Below, in pieces: positions 43,343 through 53,306 of a DNA stretch of 59,845 nt. The notes under the pieces are model-generated. The model was not told where the DNA came from. It was given only the letters and a program-made list of their open reading frames with translations, and ran no database searches. Each line of letters starts with the position of its first letter. Position 1 is the stretch's first letter. This DNA is from DATJSJ01 sp035504175. GTDB lineage: Bacteria; Pseudomonadota; Alphaproteobacteria; Acetobacterales; Acetobacteraceae. The stretch is from positions 1 to 59,845 of the forward strand of contig DATJSJ010000006.1 of assembly GCA_035504175.1 (NCBI GenBank), written 5' to 3'. The position numbers were made by a program, and so were the translations under genes.

Positions 43343-45244
43343 ATGACGTTCATCACCCGGATGTTCCCGTCCCTGACCGCCGCGCGGCGCCTCGGTCCGG
43401 CGCTCTGCCTGCTGCTCGCCGCCACGCCCGCGGAGATGCCGGCGCGCGCCGCCGACCCCCAGGCCTACAGCGTGAGCATCGCACCGACCGGCCAGGGCCC
43501 GCTCGACGCCGCGCTGAAGGCGAGTTCGAATCTCGTTTCGCTGCGGCAGAAAGCGCCGGTGGGACCGTTCGCGCTGATCACCCGCACCCGCAACGATATC
43601 GGACGGCTGGTCACCGCGCTGCAAAGCTACGGCTATTACGACGGCAGCGTCGGCGCGACGATCGACGGCCATCCGCTCGACGATCCCGCCCTGCCGTCAC
43701 TGCTCGACCAGGTGCCGAAGGGGCACGAGGTGCCGGTCGCGCTGACGCCGCGTCCCGGCCCGCTGTTCCACCTCCGGCACGTGGTGATCGAGGGCAGCGT
43801 GCCTGCCGACGTGCGCGCCAGGCTCGCGCCGGTCACGCCCGGCGCGCCGGCGCTGGCCGCGGAAGTGCTGGCCGCCGGCCAACGAATGCTGAGCCAGCTC
43901 CGCGAGGACGGCCATGCCCTGGCCAAGGTCGCCGAGCCGCTGGCGGTCGAGGACAAGTCGGCACGCGTACTCGACGTCACCTACAAGGTCGATGCCGGGC
44001 CGCGCGTCGATCTCGGCCCGATCGCGCTCGAGGGGCTGAAGGGCGTCAATCCCGGATTCGTCCGCAACCGCCTGCTGGTGCACCAGGGCGAGTTGTTCCA
44101 GCCGAGCAAGATCGAGGCGGCGCGCAGCGACCTCGCCTCGCTCGGCGTGTTCGCCGCGGTGCGCGCCCGCGCCGCGCAGCGGCTGGACCAGGAAGGTCAG
44201 CTGCCGCTCACCTTCGAGTTCGAGGAGCGCAAGCGGCACGCGGTCAGCGTCGGCGTCTCCTACGCGACCGATCTCGGCATCCAGGGCTCGCTGTCCTGGA
44301 CCGACCGCAACGTTTTCGGCAATGCCGAAAGCCTCGTCCTGAGTGCGGCCAACACCCAGGCGGAATCGGGCAGCGAGACGCAGCAGCCCGGCTACGACAT
44401 CACCGCCACCTTCACCAAACCGGACTTCCTCGGCCGCCGCGACCAGTCGCTGCAGATCACGCTACAGGCGATTCGCGAAAATCTCGCCGCCTATGACCGC
44501 ACCGCCGGCGTTGCCGGCGTGAGCGTCAGCCGCAAGCTCAGCCCGTACTGGACCGCCAGCATCGGCCTCGCCGGCGAGGTCGAGCGCGTCCTGCAATTCT
44601 ATGTGACCACGCATTACGCGCTGGTCGGCATCCCGATCCAGCTCAGCTACGACGACACCAACAGCCTGTTCGAGCCGACCCGCGGCGTGCGTGCGAGCTT
44701 CACCGTGACCCCCACGCAATCGGTGGCGCTCGGCGATACCGGGGTGAACTCCACCTTCGTGCTGCTGCAGGCACAGGCCTCGACCTATCTCGATTTCAGC
44801 CGCTTCCTCGGCGAGAAGGCGGGACGCAGCGTGCTGGCGCTGCGCGGGCTGATCGGCAGTGCGCAGGGGGCGACGCTGTTCGATCTGCCGCCGGACAAGC
44901 GCTTCTATGCCGGCGGCAGCGCCACGGTGCGCGGCTACAAATATCTCTCGATCGGGCCGCAATTCCCCAACAACGAGCCGGTCGGCGGCCTCGCGATCGA
45001 TGCCGGAACGGTCGAGTTGCGCCAGCGCGTCTGGGGCAATATCGGCGCCGCCGCCTTCGTCGATGCCGGCCAGGTCAATTCCGCCAGCGCCCCGTTCGGC
45101 GGCACGCTGAGGGTCGGCGCTGGCCTCGGCGCGCGCTACTACACGCCGATCGGGCCGATCCGGCTGGATGTCGCCGTGCCGCTGAACCGCGAGCCGGGCG
45201 GCGACAGTTTCGAGCTTTACATCGGGCTCGGCGAGGCCTTCTGA
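43343..45244 (+). CDS. tamA: Autotransporter assembly factor TamA (Omp85 family)
   Basis: 633 aa. Signal peptide near residues 1-37 (cleavage around ARA-ADP). POTRA-like domains follow to about residue 300 (YSVSIAPTGQGPLDAAL; FHLRHVVIEGSVPADV; VDLGPIALEGLKGVNP), then a C-terminal 16-strand barrel containing the L6 motif YAGGSATVRGYKY (the VRGY/F motif of Omp85) and ending in LYIGLGEAF with terminal Phe. Works with TamB to insert outer-membrane proteins. Upstream starts TTG 43283 and ATG 43319 are also open. Confidence 0.93.
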   Translation: MTFITRMFPSLTAARRLGPALCLLLAATPAEMPARAADPQAYSVSIAPTGQGPLDAALKASSNLVSLRQKAPVGPFALITRTRNDIGRLVTALQSYGYYDGSVGATIDGHPLDDPALPSLLDQVPKGHEVPVALTPRPGPLFHLRHVVIEGSVPADVRARLAPVTPGAPALAAEVLAAGQRMLSQLREDGHALAKVAEPLAVEDKSARVLDVTYKVDAGPRVDLGPIALEGLKGVNPGFVRNRLLVHQGELFQPSKIEAARSDLASLGVFAAVRARAAQRLDQEGQLPLTFEFEERKRHAVSVGVSYATDLGIQGSLSWTDRNVFGNAESLVLSAANTQAESGSETQQPGYDITATFTKPDFLGRRDQSLQITLQAIRENLAAYDRTAGVAGVSVSRKLSPYWTASIGLAGEVERVLQFYVTTHYALVGIPIQLSYDDTNSLFEPTRGVRASFTVTPTQSVALGDTGVNSTFVLLQAQASTYLDFSRFLGEKAGRSVLALRGLIGSAQGATLFDLPPDKRFYAGGSATVRGYKYLSIGPQFPNNEPVGGLAIDAGTVELRQRVWGNIGAAAFVDAGQVNSASAPFGGTLRVGAGLGARYYTPIGPIRLDVAVPLNREPGGDSFELYIGLGEAF

Positions 45245-45392
45245 GCGGGATGCGTACGTCGCACGACGATCCTGGAACACGCGCTTGCCGCAGCCGCTGC
45301 GGGGCGGATCGGCGCGTCGCACCGCCCGGCCGCAGCCGGCGGGGGCGCCCGACGCTCGCGCCGGCGGTGATCGCCGGATCGGCCGCCGGCTG

Positions 45393-48300
45393 ATGCGGCG
45401 GGCGCTGAAGATCCTCGCCTGGGTGGTCGGGCTGCTGATCGGCATCCCGGTGCTGCTGGTCGGGGCGGTCCTGATCTTCGCCAACGTCCCGCCCGGCCAG
45501 CGGATGATCGCCGGGCTGGTGCCGCGGCTGACCGGCGGCACGGTCACCGCCCAGGGGCTGTCCGGCACCTTCCCGGGCCATCTGCGGCTGGCGCATGCCG
45601 CGCTGCGCGACACGGACGGGGTCTATGCCACTCTGGACGGCCTCGCGCTGGACTGGTCGCCGCTGCGCCTGCTCGCCGGCGCCGCCGATATCCAGCGCCT
45701 TGCGGCGGCCGAGATTCACGTGCTGCGCCTTCCGGTCCCGTCGAAGAGCAGCAGCGCCACGAGCAGCGGGTTCGCCCTGCCGGTCCGAATCGTGCTCGAC
45801 CGGCTCGCGGTCGACCGGCTGATGCTGGACAAGCCGGTGGCCGGGGTCGCCGTCGCGCTGGCCGTGACCGGCTCCGGCCGGGTCGATTCGCTGCAGCAGG
45901 GACGGATCACGCTGGCGCTGCGCCGGCTGGACGCGCCCGGAACCTACAAGGCCGACGCCAGCCTCGCCGAGGGGCACATCACCGCCACCCTGGCGGCGCA
46001 GGAGCCCGCCCAGGGCCTGATCGCGCACCTCGCCGCCCTGCCCGATCTCGGCCCGCTCGACATTGAGGGCCACATCGCCGGGCCGAAGGATGCCGAGGCG
46101 ACCGAGCTCACCGTCACCGCCGGGCCGCTCAAGGCAGCCGCGCACGGCACGCTCGACCTCGCGCACCAGGCCGCCGACCTCACCGTCGCCGCCTCCGCCC
46201 CGGCGATGACGCCGCGGCCGGACACGTCGTGGCAGTCGGTGGCGCTCGATGCGCACGTGCAGGGACCGTTCACCCGCCCGGATGCCAGCGGCACCCTCAC
46301 CGTCACCGGCCTCGTCGCCGGCGGTGCCGAGATCAAGCGGCTCACCGCCGATGTCGCCGGCAATGCCGGCCAGGTCCGGCTCAAGGCGACGATCGACGGG
46401 CTGCACATTCCCGGCCCGCAGCCGGACCTGCTCGCCGCCGCGCCGGTGACGCTGACCGCCGATGCGACGCTCGACGCGCCCGACAGGCCGATCACCTTCG
46501 CGCTGCAGCATCCGCTGCTCTCGGTCGAGGGCCGCGCCACCGCGGCGAAGACCGAGGCGGTCACCGCGACCGTCAACCTGCCGGCCCTCGCGCCCTTCGC
46601 CCGCATCGGCGGCGTCGACCTCGCCGGCAGCACCCGCGTCACCGCCAAGGCGGCGATCCTTGGCGACACCACCGATGTCAGCGTCGACGGCACGCTGGGT
46701 GTCACCGGCGGCATGGCGCCGGTGCCGGGACTGATCGGGCCGACGGCGCGGATCGGCGTCACCGCTTCGCTGACCGGCGGCGACATCACCGTCTCCCGCG
46801 CCGAGATCGACGGCCGCACGCTCACCCTCGCGGCGCACGGCACCGACCGCGGCGGCGCGCTCGATCTCGCCTATCAGGTGGCGCTCTCCGACCTCGCCGT
46901 GCTGGCGCCGACGCTCTCCGGCCATCTCGCGGTCGGCGGCACGATCACCGGCCGGCAGACCAGCATCGCGCTGACCGCATCGGCAAAGGGCGAGGTCGGC
47001 GCCCCCGGGGTGAAGCAGGGCCCGGTCACCGCCGAGATCCGGATGCGCGGCCTGCCCGGCAGCCCGAGCGGCCAGATCACCGCCGGCGGCACGCTGCTCG
47101 GCGCCCCACTCCGCCTCGCCGCCGCGGTCGAGCAGCAGCCGGGCGGCGCGATTCATGCCGCGATCAGCCAGGCGGACTGGAAAACCCTGCATGCCGCGGG
47201 CGATTTCACCCTGCCGAAAGGGGCGAAGCTGCCGCTCGGCCAGCTCACGCTGCGCATGAGCCGGCTCGCCGACCTCGCCCCGCTGGTCGGCCAGCCGGTC
47301 ACCGGCAGCCTGCAGGCAGCCGCGCAGCTCGGCCAGGACACGGCGCACCTCACCGCCCAGGCGCGCAACGCCGGCATCCCCGGCACTCGGGTCGCCAGCG
47401 CCGATATCGACCTCACCGCCGATCACCCGCTGGCGGCGCCCTCGGTGCAAGGCAGCGTCGTGGTCAAGGGCATCGCCGCCGGCACGATCGGCGGCGACGC
47501 GCGGATCGATCTGTCGGGGCCGGAGAGCGCGCTCGGCGTCAAGCTCGCCGCCACGCTGCGCCATCTCGCCGGCGCCGACGCGCGGATCACCGGCGCCGCG
47601 GTGGTGGACGTGCCGGGCAAGCAGGTGCGGCTCGATGCGCTGCGCGCCGACTGGCACGACGAGCCGATCCGGCTGCTCGCCCCGGTGCGGATCAGCTTCG
47701 CCAAGGGGCTTGCGGTCGATCGCCTGCGCGTCGGCATCCAGCGCGCCGTGCTCGAGGTGGCCGGGCGGATCAGCCCGACCCTCGATCTCACCGCGAGCGC
47801 CCGTGACATCACCCCCGATCTCGCCCACCCCTTCGTGCCGTCCCTTGCGGCGCAGGGCATCATCGCCGCCAATGCGCGCCTGACCGGCAGCATGGCGCGG
47901 CCGGGCGGCACGATCCGGCTGACCGCGCGCGGCCTGCGGCTCACCACCGGTCCGGGCCGGGCGCTGCCCGCCGCCGACCTCACCGCCAACGTGGCGCTCG
48001 CCGGCACCGCGGCGCGCATCGACGCCCGCCTCGTCGCCGGCAGCACGCATCTCACCGTCACCGGCACGGCGCCGATCCCACCGGCCAGGCCGCTCGACCT
48101 GCGGGCGACCGGCGCGCTGAACCTCGCCATGCTCGACCCGATCCTGACCCCGTCGGGGCGGCAGACCCGCGGCACCGTGACGCTGAACACGACGATCGGC
48201 GGCACGCTCGCCGCGCCGCGGATCGGCGGCAGCGTCCGGCTGGTCGATGTCTCGGTCCAGGATTACGCGCAGGGCGCGCACCTGACCGCGATCAACGGCA

Positions 48301-49394
48301 GCGCCGTCGCCGAGGGCCAGACCATCCGGCTCGACATCTCCGGTCGCGCCGGGCCCGGCACGATCGGGCTCTCCGGCACGGTCGGCCCCTTCGCGCCGGG
48401 CCTGCCGGTCGATCTGCGGCTGGTGGCGCATGACGCCCGGCCGCTCGCCAGCGACAGCATGACCGTCGACATGAACGCCGACCTCACCGTGCGCGGCGAA
48501 GCCGAGACCGCGCTGAACGCCGCCGGCACCATCCACATCAACCGCGCCGAGATTCGCGTGCCGGAGCAGCTCCCGACCAGCGTCGCCGTGCTGCACGTCA
48601 TCCAGGCGGGGCAGAAGCCGGCGCCGCCGGCACCGCCGCCGCTGCTGGTCCATCTCGACATCACCGTCGACGCGCCGGGCCGCGTCTTCGTGCGCGGCCG
48701 CGGCCTCGATGCCGAGCTGTCCGGCCGGCTGCATGTCGGCGGCACCAGCGTGGCACCCCAGCCGGTCGGCGGCTTCAACCTGCGCTACGGCACCTTCAGC
48801 CTGGTCGGCACCACGCTGACCTTCTCGCGCGGCCATGTCGGGCTCGGCGGCGCCGGGCTCGAGGGCAAGATCGACCCGACGCTGGATTTCGAGGCCAATT
48901 CGACCAGCGGCAACATCACCGCGACACTCGACATCACCGGCTATGCCGACAAGCCGAAGATCACGCTCAGTTCCTCGCCGACCCTGCCGCAGGACGAGAT
49001 TCTGGCCCGGCTGCTGTTCGGCAAGAGTGCCAAGGATCTGAGCCCGTTCGAATATGCCGAGATCGCCCAGGCGCTGGCCCAGATCACCGGCGTCGGCGGC
49101 CCGCTCAGCAACAACCCGCTGAACGCGATCCGTCAGGGGCTGGGGCTGGACCGGCTGCAGGTGACCGGTGGCGCCAACGGTGCCGGCGCCGCCGTCGAGG
49201 CGGGGCGCTACGTCGCCCCGGGCGTGTTCGTCGGCGCCAAGCAGGGCACGTCCGGCGGCAGCCAGGCCGAGGTGCAGATCGATCTGTGGAAGGGGCTGAA
49301 GCTCGACACCACCGTCGGCACCAGTTCCGGCACCGGTGCCAGTGCCGGCTCGAGCGGCAGCAGCGTCGGCCTGTCGTATCAGTTCGAGTACTGA
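45393..49394 (+). CDS. tamB: Translocation and assembly module protein TamB
   Basis: 1333 aa. One N-terminal inner-membrane anchor (KILAWVVGLLIGIPVLLVGAVLIFA), then about 1000 residues of repetitive beta-structure rich in Ala/Gly/Thr that form the hydrophobic groove of AsmA-like proteins. The C-terminal DUF490 domain spans roughly the last 330 residues and ends SVGLSYQFEY, an outer-membrane-type terminus. It lies 148 bp after tamA. TamB bridges inner and outer membranes and is implicated in phospholipid transport. The ATG at 45393 is the natural start. Confidence 0.93.
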   Translation: MRRALKILAWVVGLLIGIPVLLVGAVLIFANVPPGQRMIAGLVPRLTGGTVTAQGLSGTFPGHLRLAHAALRDTDGVYATLDGLALDWSPLRLLAGAADIQRLAAAEIHVLRLPVPSKSSSATSSGFALPVRIVLDRLAVDRLMLDKPVAGVAVALAVTGSGRVDSLQQGRITLALRRLDAPGTYKADASLAEGHITATLAAQEPAQGLIAHLAALPDLGPLDIEGHIAGPKDAEATELTVTAGPLKAAAHGTLDLAHQAADLTVAASAPAMTPRPDTSWQSVALDAHVQGPFTRPDASGTLTVTGLVAGGAEIKRLTADVAGNAGQVRLKATIDGLHIPGPQPDLLAAAPVTLTADATLDAPDRPITFALQHPLLSVEGRATAAKTEAVTATVNLPALAPFARIGGVDLAGSTRVTAKAAILGDTTDVSVDGTLGVTGGMAPVPGLIGPTARIGVTASLTGGDITVSRAEIDGRTLTLAAHGTDRGGALDLAYQVALSDLAVLAPTLSGHLAVGGTITGRQTSIALTASAKGEVGAPGVKQGPVTAEIRMRGLPGSPSGQITAGGTLLGAPLRLAAAVEQQPGGAIHAAISQADWKTLHAAGDFTLPKGAKLPLGQLTLRMSRLADLAPLVGQPVTGSLQAAAQLGQDTAHLTAQARNAGIPGTRVASADIDLTADHPLAAPSVQGSVVVKGIAAGTIGGDARIDLSGPESALGVKLAATLRHLAGADARITGAAVVDVPGKQVRLDALRADWHDEPIRLLAPVRISFAKGLAVDRLRVGIQRAVLEVAGRISPTLDLTASARDITPDLAHPFVPSLAAQGIIAANARLTGSMARPGGTIRLTARGLRLTTGPGRALPAADLTANVALAGTAARIDARLVAGSTHLTVTGTAPIPPARPLDLRATGALNLAMLDPILTPSGRQTRGTVTLNTTIGGTLAAPRIGGSVRLVDVSVQDYAQGAHLTAINGSAVAEGQTIRLDISGRAGPGTIGLSGTVGPFAPGLPVDLRLVAHDARPLASDSMTVDMNADLTVRGEAETALNAAGTIHINRAEIRVPEQLPTSVAVLHVIQAGQKPAPPAPPPLLVHLDITVDAPGRVFVRGRGLDAELSGRLHVGGTSVAPQPVGGFNLRYGTFSLVGTTLTFSRGHVGLGGAGLEGKIDPTLDFEANSTSGNITATLDITGYADKPKITLSSSPTLPQDEILARLLFGKSAKDLSPFEYAEIAQALAQITGVGGPLSNNPLNAIRQGLGLDRLQVTGGANGAGAAVEAGRYVAPGVFVGAKQGTSGGSQAEVQIDLWKGLKLDTTVGTSSGTGASAGSSGSSVGLSYQFEY

Positions 49395-49520
49395 CCGCGG
49401 GCCTGCGGCGCGCCAGCGCCGCTTGCCGGGATCGTTGCCCAAGCGCTAGAATCGCGGGCCGTCACCCTTCCCGCCGGCCCGGAATCGGCCGGTCGGCTCC
49501 TGCAGGAGCCCCTTGTCGCG

Positions 49521-51557
49521 ATGACGTTGCCCGGTCTGCGCGAGTGGGTGTTCTCCGCCAAAACCTTCGCCGCCGCCATGATTGCGCTGCTGATCGCGCT
49601 GCGCTTGGGGCTGGACCGCCCGTACTGGGCCATGCTCACCGTCTACATCGTCACCCAGCCTCTGACCGGCGCGACGCGCTCGAAGGCCGCCTACCGGTTC
49701 GGCGGTACGCTGCTCGGCGCGGTCGGCGCCGTCGTCCTGGTGCCCAACCTCGTCAATGCGCCGGTGCTGCTGACCGGCGCGATGGCGCTCTGGACCGGAA
49801 TCTGCCTCACCTTCGCCCTGCTCGACCGCACGCCGCGCAGCTACCTGTTCATGCTCGCCGGCTACACCGCGGCGATCATCGGCTTTCCCACCGTCGACTC
49901 GCCGGGCACGATCTTCACCGTCGCCCTGGCCCGGGTCGAGGAAACCTCGCTCGGCCTGATCTGCTCCACCATGGTCACCACCCTGTTCTTTCCGCGACCG
50001 GTCGGGCCGGTGCTGGTCGCCCGCATCGATGCCTGGTTCGCCGACGGGCGCGCCTGGGCGGTCGCCATGCTCGCCGGCACGGTCGACGAGGACCGCGCCC
50101 GCGCCGCGCGCCGGTCCATGGCCGGCGCCGCGGTCGAGATCGGCCTGCTCGCCTCGCAACTCGCCTACGATGCGTCGAAGTTCCAGACCGCGACGCTGCC
50201 CGTGATCGTGCTGCGCCGGCGCATGATGTATCTGCTGCCGGTGATCTTCGCGGTCAGCGACCGGCTGGCGCTGCTCCGAACCCGCAGCGCGGTGACCCCG
50301 GCGCTGCAGGATGTCATGGACCGGCTGCGCGGCTGGCTCGCCGCCGGCGCTGACGGGCCCGTGGATCCGCCGGATTCGCTGCGTGCCGACATCGACCGGG
50401 CGGAGCCGCCGATCGGTGCCGCCTCCGACTGGGACGCGATCGTCCGCGCGAGCCTGGTGGCACGGCTGTGCGAGCTGGCCGACCTGACCCACGACATCCG
50501 CGCGCTCCGCCGCCAGGTGGAGATGGGCAGCCCGCGCCTGCCGCCGCTCGCCATCCCGCGCGCAGAGGCCCCGGCCGCCACCCGCTATCACGACTGGGGC
50601 ATGACGCTGCTCTCCGCCTTCGCCGCGGTGCTCGCCGTGCTGCTGGTCTGCGGCTTCTGGATCGTCAGCGGCTGGCAGGACGGTGCCAGCGCCGCGATCT
50701 TCGCCGCCGTCGGCTGCAGCTTCTTCGCCACGCTCGACGACCCGGCGCCGGCCATCCTGAGCTTCATGCACATGATCGCGGTCGCCGCGGTGCTCGACGC
50801 AGTCTATCTTTTCGCCGTGCTGCCGCTCGTGTCCACGTGGGAGATGCTGGTTCTGAGCATGGCGCCGGGCCTGCTCATCCTCGGCACGCTGATCGCGCGG
50901 CCGGCCACGTTCCTCACCGGGCTCGCCATCGCGGTCAACGCCATCGGCATGCTGGCGCTGACCGACACCTACAACGCGCAGTTCGCCAACTTCGTCAACA
51001 CCGCGACCGCCTCCATCCTCGGCATGGCTGCGGCCGCCGTGCTGACCCGCATCATCCGCTCCGTCGGCGCCGAATGGACGGCGCGCCGCCTGATGCGTGC
51101 CGGCTGGCGCGACATCGCCCACATTGCCGAGCATCGGCCGATCCCGCGCCCCGTTCTGGCGGCGCTGATGCTCGACCGGCTCGGCGATCTGGTGCCGCGG
51201 CTTGCCGCCGCCGATCCGAATGCCGACCGGACGGTGCGCCGGGCGCTGCACGATCTGCGCGTCGGCCTCAATCTCGAACTTCTGCTCGACGACACACGAA
51301 CGCTCGCGGCCCCCGTGCAGGCGCGCGTGCAGGAGATGGTCGGCGCGATCGGCGAGCATTATCGCCGCCAGGCTCCGGCCGCACCGGCGGCCGCCATCTG
51401 CACCCGCATCGACCAGGCGATCGCCGCCGTCGCCGCGGCGGCCCCGCAGCAGATCGACCGGCTGCTGATGTCGCTGGTCGGCCTGCGGCAGACGCTGTTC
51501 CCCGACGCCCCGGCCTACACCGCCAACCCCGCGCCGGTGCTGGAGCCCGCGCAATGA
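49521..51557 (+). CDS. FUSC-family inner-membrane efflux protein (AaeB/FusB-like)
   Basis: 678 aa with two clusters of about five to six transmembrane helices (from residue 15, AAAMIALLIALRLGLDRPYWAMLTVYIV, and from residue 355, LLSAFAAVLAVLLVCGFWIV) separated and followed by cytoplasmic domains, as in AaeB and YccS. These proteins export aromatic carboxylic acids or fusaric acid. GGAG lies upstream of the ATG. Followed by an AaeX-like (DUF1656) gene and an HlyD-type adaptor, it forms a tripartite pump lacking only a local outer-membrane channel. Confidence 0.92.
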   Translation: MTLPGLREWVFSAKTFAAAMIALLIALRLGLDRPYWAMLTVYIVTQPLTGATRSKAAYRFGGTLLGAVGAVVLVPNLVNAPVLLTGAMALWTGICLTFALLDRTPRSYLFMLAGYTAAIIGFPTVDSPGTIFTVALARVEETSLGLICSTMVTTLFFPRPVGPVLVARIDAWFADGRAWAVAMLAGTVDEDRARAARRSMAGAAVEIGLLASQLAYDASKFQTATLPVIVLRRRMMYLLPVIFAVSDRLALLRTRSAVTPALQDVMDRLRGWLAAGADGPVDPPDSLRADIDRAEPPIGAASDWDAIVRASLVARLCELADLTHDIRALRRQVEMGSPRLPPLAIPRAEAPAATRYHDWGMTLLSAFAAVLAVLLVCGFWIVSGWQDGASAAIFAAVGCSFFATLDDPAPAILSFMHMIAVAAVLDAVYLFAVLPLVSTWEMLVLSMAPGLLILGTLIARPATFLTGLAIAVNAIGMLALTDTYNAQFANFVNTATASILGMAAAAVLTRIIRSVGAEWTARRLMRAGWRDIAHIAEHRPIPRPVLAALMLDRLGDLVPRLAAADPNADRTVRRALHDLRVGLNLELLLDDTRTLAAPVQARVQEMVGAIGEHYRRQAPAAPAAAICTRIDQAIAAVAAAAPQQIDRLLMSLVGLRQTLFPDAPAYTANPAPVLEPAQ

Positions 51558-51612
51558 GTCCGCGCCTCAGGCCCCGGAGTACGCTCCCACCCCTCGCTTC
51601 CGCCGCGGCACC

Positions 51613-51825
51613 ATGATCCACGAAGTCGATTTCTACGGACTGCTCGTCTCGCCGATGCTGATCTGGGCTGCCATCGCGCTGCCGGTCTCGGCACTGCTGC
51701 GCAGATTGATCGGCCGCGCCGGCCTGTACCGCTTCGTCTGGCATCGACCGCTGTTCGACTTCGCCCTGCTGATCATCGTGCTCGGCGGGGTCGTCGGCAT
51801 CATCTCGCACTGGAATCTTCCGTGA
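51613..51825 (+). CDS. DUF1656 (AaeX-like) small membrane protein
   Basis: 70 aa with two transmembrane helices (GLLVSPMLIWAAIALPVSALL and FDFALLIIVLGGVVGIIS). It starts HEVDFYGLLVSP, the DUF1656 hallmark. Always found between or beside FUSC and HlyD efflux genes; precise role unknown. Its stop overlaps the adaptor's GTG start (GTGA). Confidence 0.92.
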   Translation: MIHEVDFYGLLVSPMLIWAAIALPVSALLRRLIGRAGLYRFVWHRPLFDFALLIIVLGGVVGIISHWNLP

Positions 51826-52724
51826 CCGGCCTCGCCAGTTTCGCGGTTCGGCTCGCCGTCACCATCGTCGTCGTCGCCGTCGCCGCGGTGGTCGGCTGGC
51901 AGCTCTGGATCTACTACATGGAGGCGCCCTGGACGCGCGACGGTGCCTTGCGCGCCGACGTGGTCAAGGTCGCCCCGGACGTCTCCGGCCTGGTGGCGCA
52001 GGTCCTCGTGCACAACGACGAGGCCGTGCACCAGGGCCAGGTGCTGTTCCGCATCGACCCGATCCGTTTCCAGCTCGCCCTGCAACAGGCCAACGCGACC
52101 GTCACCGGCAAGGAGGCCGCGGCCCAGGAAGCGGTGCGCGAGATGAACCGCTACCGCCAACTCACCACCGTCGAGGTCTCGATCCAGGAACAGCAGCAGT
52201 ACACCTCGAAGGCCGCGGAGGCCGGGGCCGACTACCAGCTCGCCGTCGCCAACCGCGACGTCGCCCAGCTCAACCTCGACCGCTCCGTCGTGCGCGCCTC
52301 GGTCAACGGCATCGTCTCCAACTTCGACATGCGGCCTGGCGACTACGTCACCCAGGGCACGCCGATCTTCGCCCTGATCGACACCGACAGCCTCTACGTC
52401 GACGGCTATTTCGAGGAAACCAAGCTGCCGCTGATCCATGTCGGCGACCAGGCCCGGGTGAAGCTGATGGGCCAGCGCGGCATCATCCGGGGCCACGTCA
52501 TCAGCATCTCGGCCGGCGTCGCCGACCGGGAACGCTCCAGCAGCAGCTCCTTGCTCGCGGACATCACCCCGACCTTCGCCTGGGTGCGACTGCCCCAGCG
52601 CATCCCGATCCGGATCCACCTCGATCACGTGCCGCCCGAGATCAAGCTCGTCGTGGGCAGGACCGCGTCGGTGCAGATCATGGAGAAGACGCCGGGACTG
52701 AAATTCGCCGGGATCATGCCGTAG
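51822..52724 (+). CDS. HlyD-family periplasmic adaptor (AaeA/EmrA-like)
   Basis: 300 aa. One N-terminal membrane anchor (VRLAVTIVVVAVAAVVGWQLWIYY). Then a biotinyl-lipoyl-like half motif (RADVVKVAPDVSGLVAQVLV), a short helical hairpin (QLALQQANATVTGKEAAAQE) and the second half RASVNGIVSNFDMRPGDYV with beta-barrel domain. GTG start is coupled to the DUF1656 gene. It should link the FUSC transporter to an outer-membrane channel. Confidence 0.92.
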   Translation: MTGLASFAVRLAVTIVVVAVAAVVGWQLWIYYMEAPWTRDGALRADVVKVAPDVSGLVAQVLVHNDEAVHQGQVLFRIDPIRFQLALQQANATVTGKEAAAQEAVREMNRYRQLTTVEVSIQEQQQYTSKAAEAGADYQLAVANRDVAQLNLDRSVVRASVNGIVSNFDMRPGDYVTQGTPIFALIDTDSLYVDGYFEETKLPLIHVGDQARVKLMGQRGIIRGHVISISAGVADRERSSSSSLLADITPTFAWVRLPQRIPIRIHLDHVPPEIKLVVGRTASVQIMEKTPGLKFAGIMP

Positions 52725-52808
52725 CGCCTGCGGTCTCGCCGCGAGGACCGTTCCCTGGAACGGCGATGCCGCCGTGCGCGCGCTCGATCGCTCGATGGAA
52801 GGACCGCC

Positions 52809-53279
52809 ATGCCCAAGGTCGATATCGCCGCCGTTCCGCGGCGGAAGGGATCGGGCTATCCGGCCGCATTCGCCGGCCCGTGTGCCGAACGCGTGCGGCA
52901 ACGACTGGGCACTGCCGGCGGGCTCACGGATTTCGGGATCAACCTCATGCACCTGCCGCCGGGCAACTGGTCCAGCCAGCGCCATTGGCATTCGCACGAG
53001 GACGAATTCGTCTACGTGCTCGCGGGCGAGCTGACCCTGATCGAAGATGGCGGCGAGACGACGCTGCGCGCCGGCGACTGCGCCGCGTTTCCGAAAAACA
53101 CCGGCGACGGCCATCACATGATCAACAGATCGGACACGACGGCGGTCTATCTCGAAATCGGCTCGCGTCATCCCGCCGACCTGACCACGTGTTCCGACAT
53201 CGACATGATGAGCGCCAATGCCGACGGCCGCTTCACGCACAAGGACGGAACGCCCTATCCCGAAACGGCGGCGCCGTGA
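52809..53279 (+). CDS. Cupin-domain protein
   Basis: 156 aa. Cupin motif 1 HWHSHEDEFVYVLAGELTLI supplies two His and a Glu; motif 2 is AGDCAAFPKNTGDGHHMINRS with the last His. Single-domain cupins of this kind bind a metal and act as isomerases, dioxygenases or sugar-binding sensors; no function is assignable. It is alone between the efflux module and the convergent BKACE gene, 84 bp from the adaptor. Confidence 0.88.
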   Translation: MPKVDIAAVPRRKGSGYPAAFAGPCAERVRQRLGTAGGLTDFGINLMHLPPGNWSSQRHWHSHEDEFVYVLAGELTLIEDGGETTLRAGDCAAFPKNTGDGHHMINRSDTTAVYLEIGSRHPADLTTCSDIDMMSANADGRFTHKDGTPYPETAAP

Positions 53280-53306
53280 CGGCGCGGCCGAAGCAGGCGC
53301 TCCGGC

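Noticed and set aside
45075..49442. A 1455-codon minus-strand open frame antisense to tamB
   Set aside because: High GC makes antisense frames long. It is extremely rich in Arg, Gly, Ala and Asp, lacks any motif, and the plus strand encodes a convincing TamB with membrane anchor and DUF490 end.
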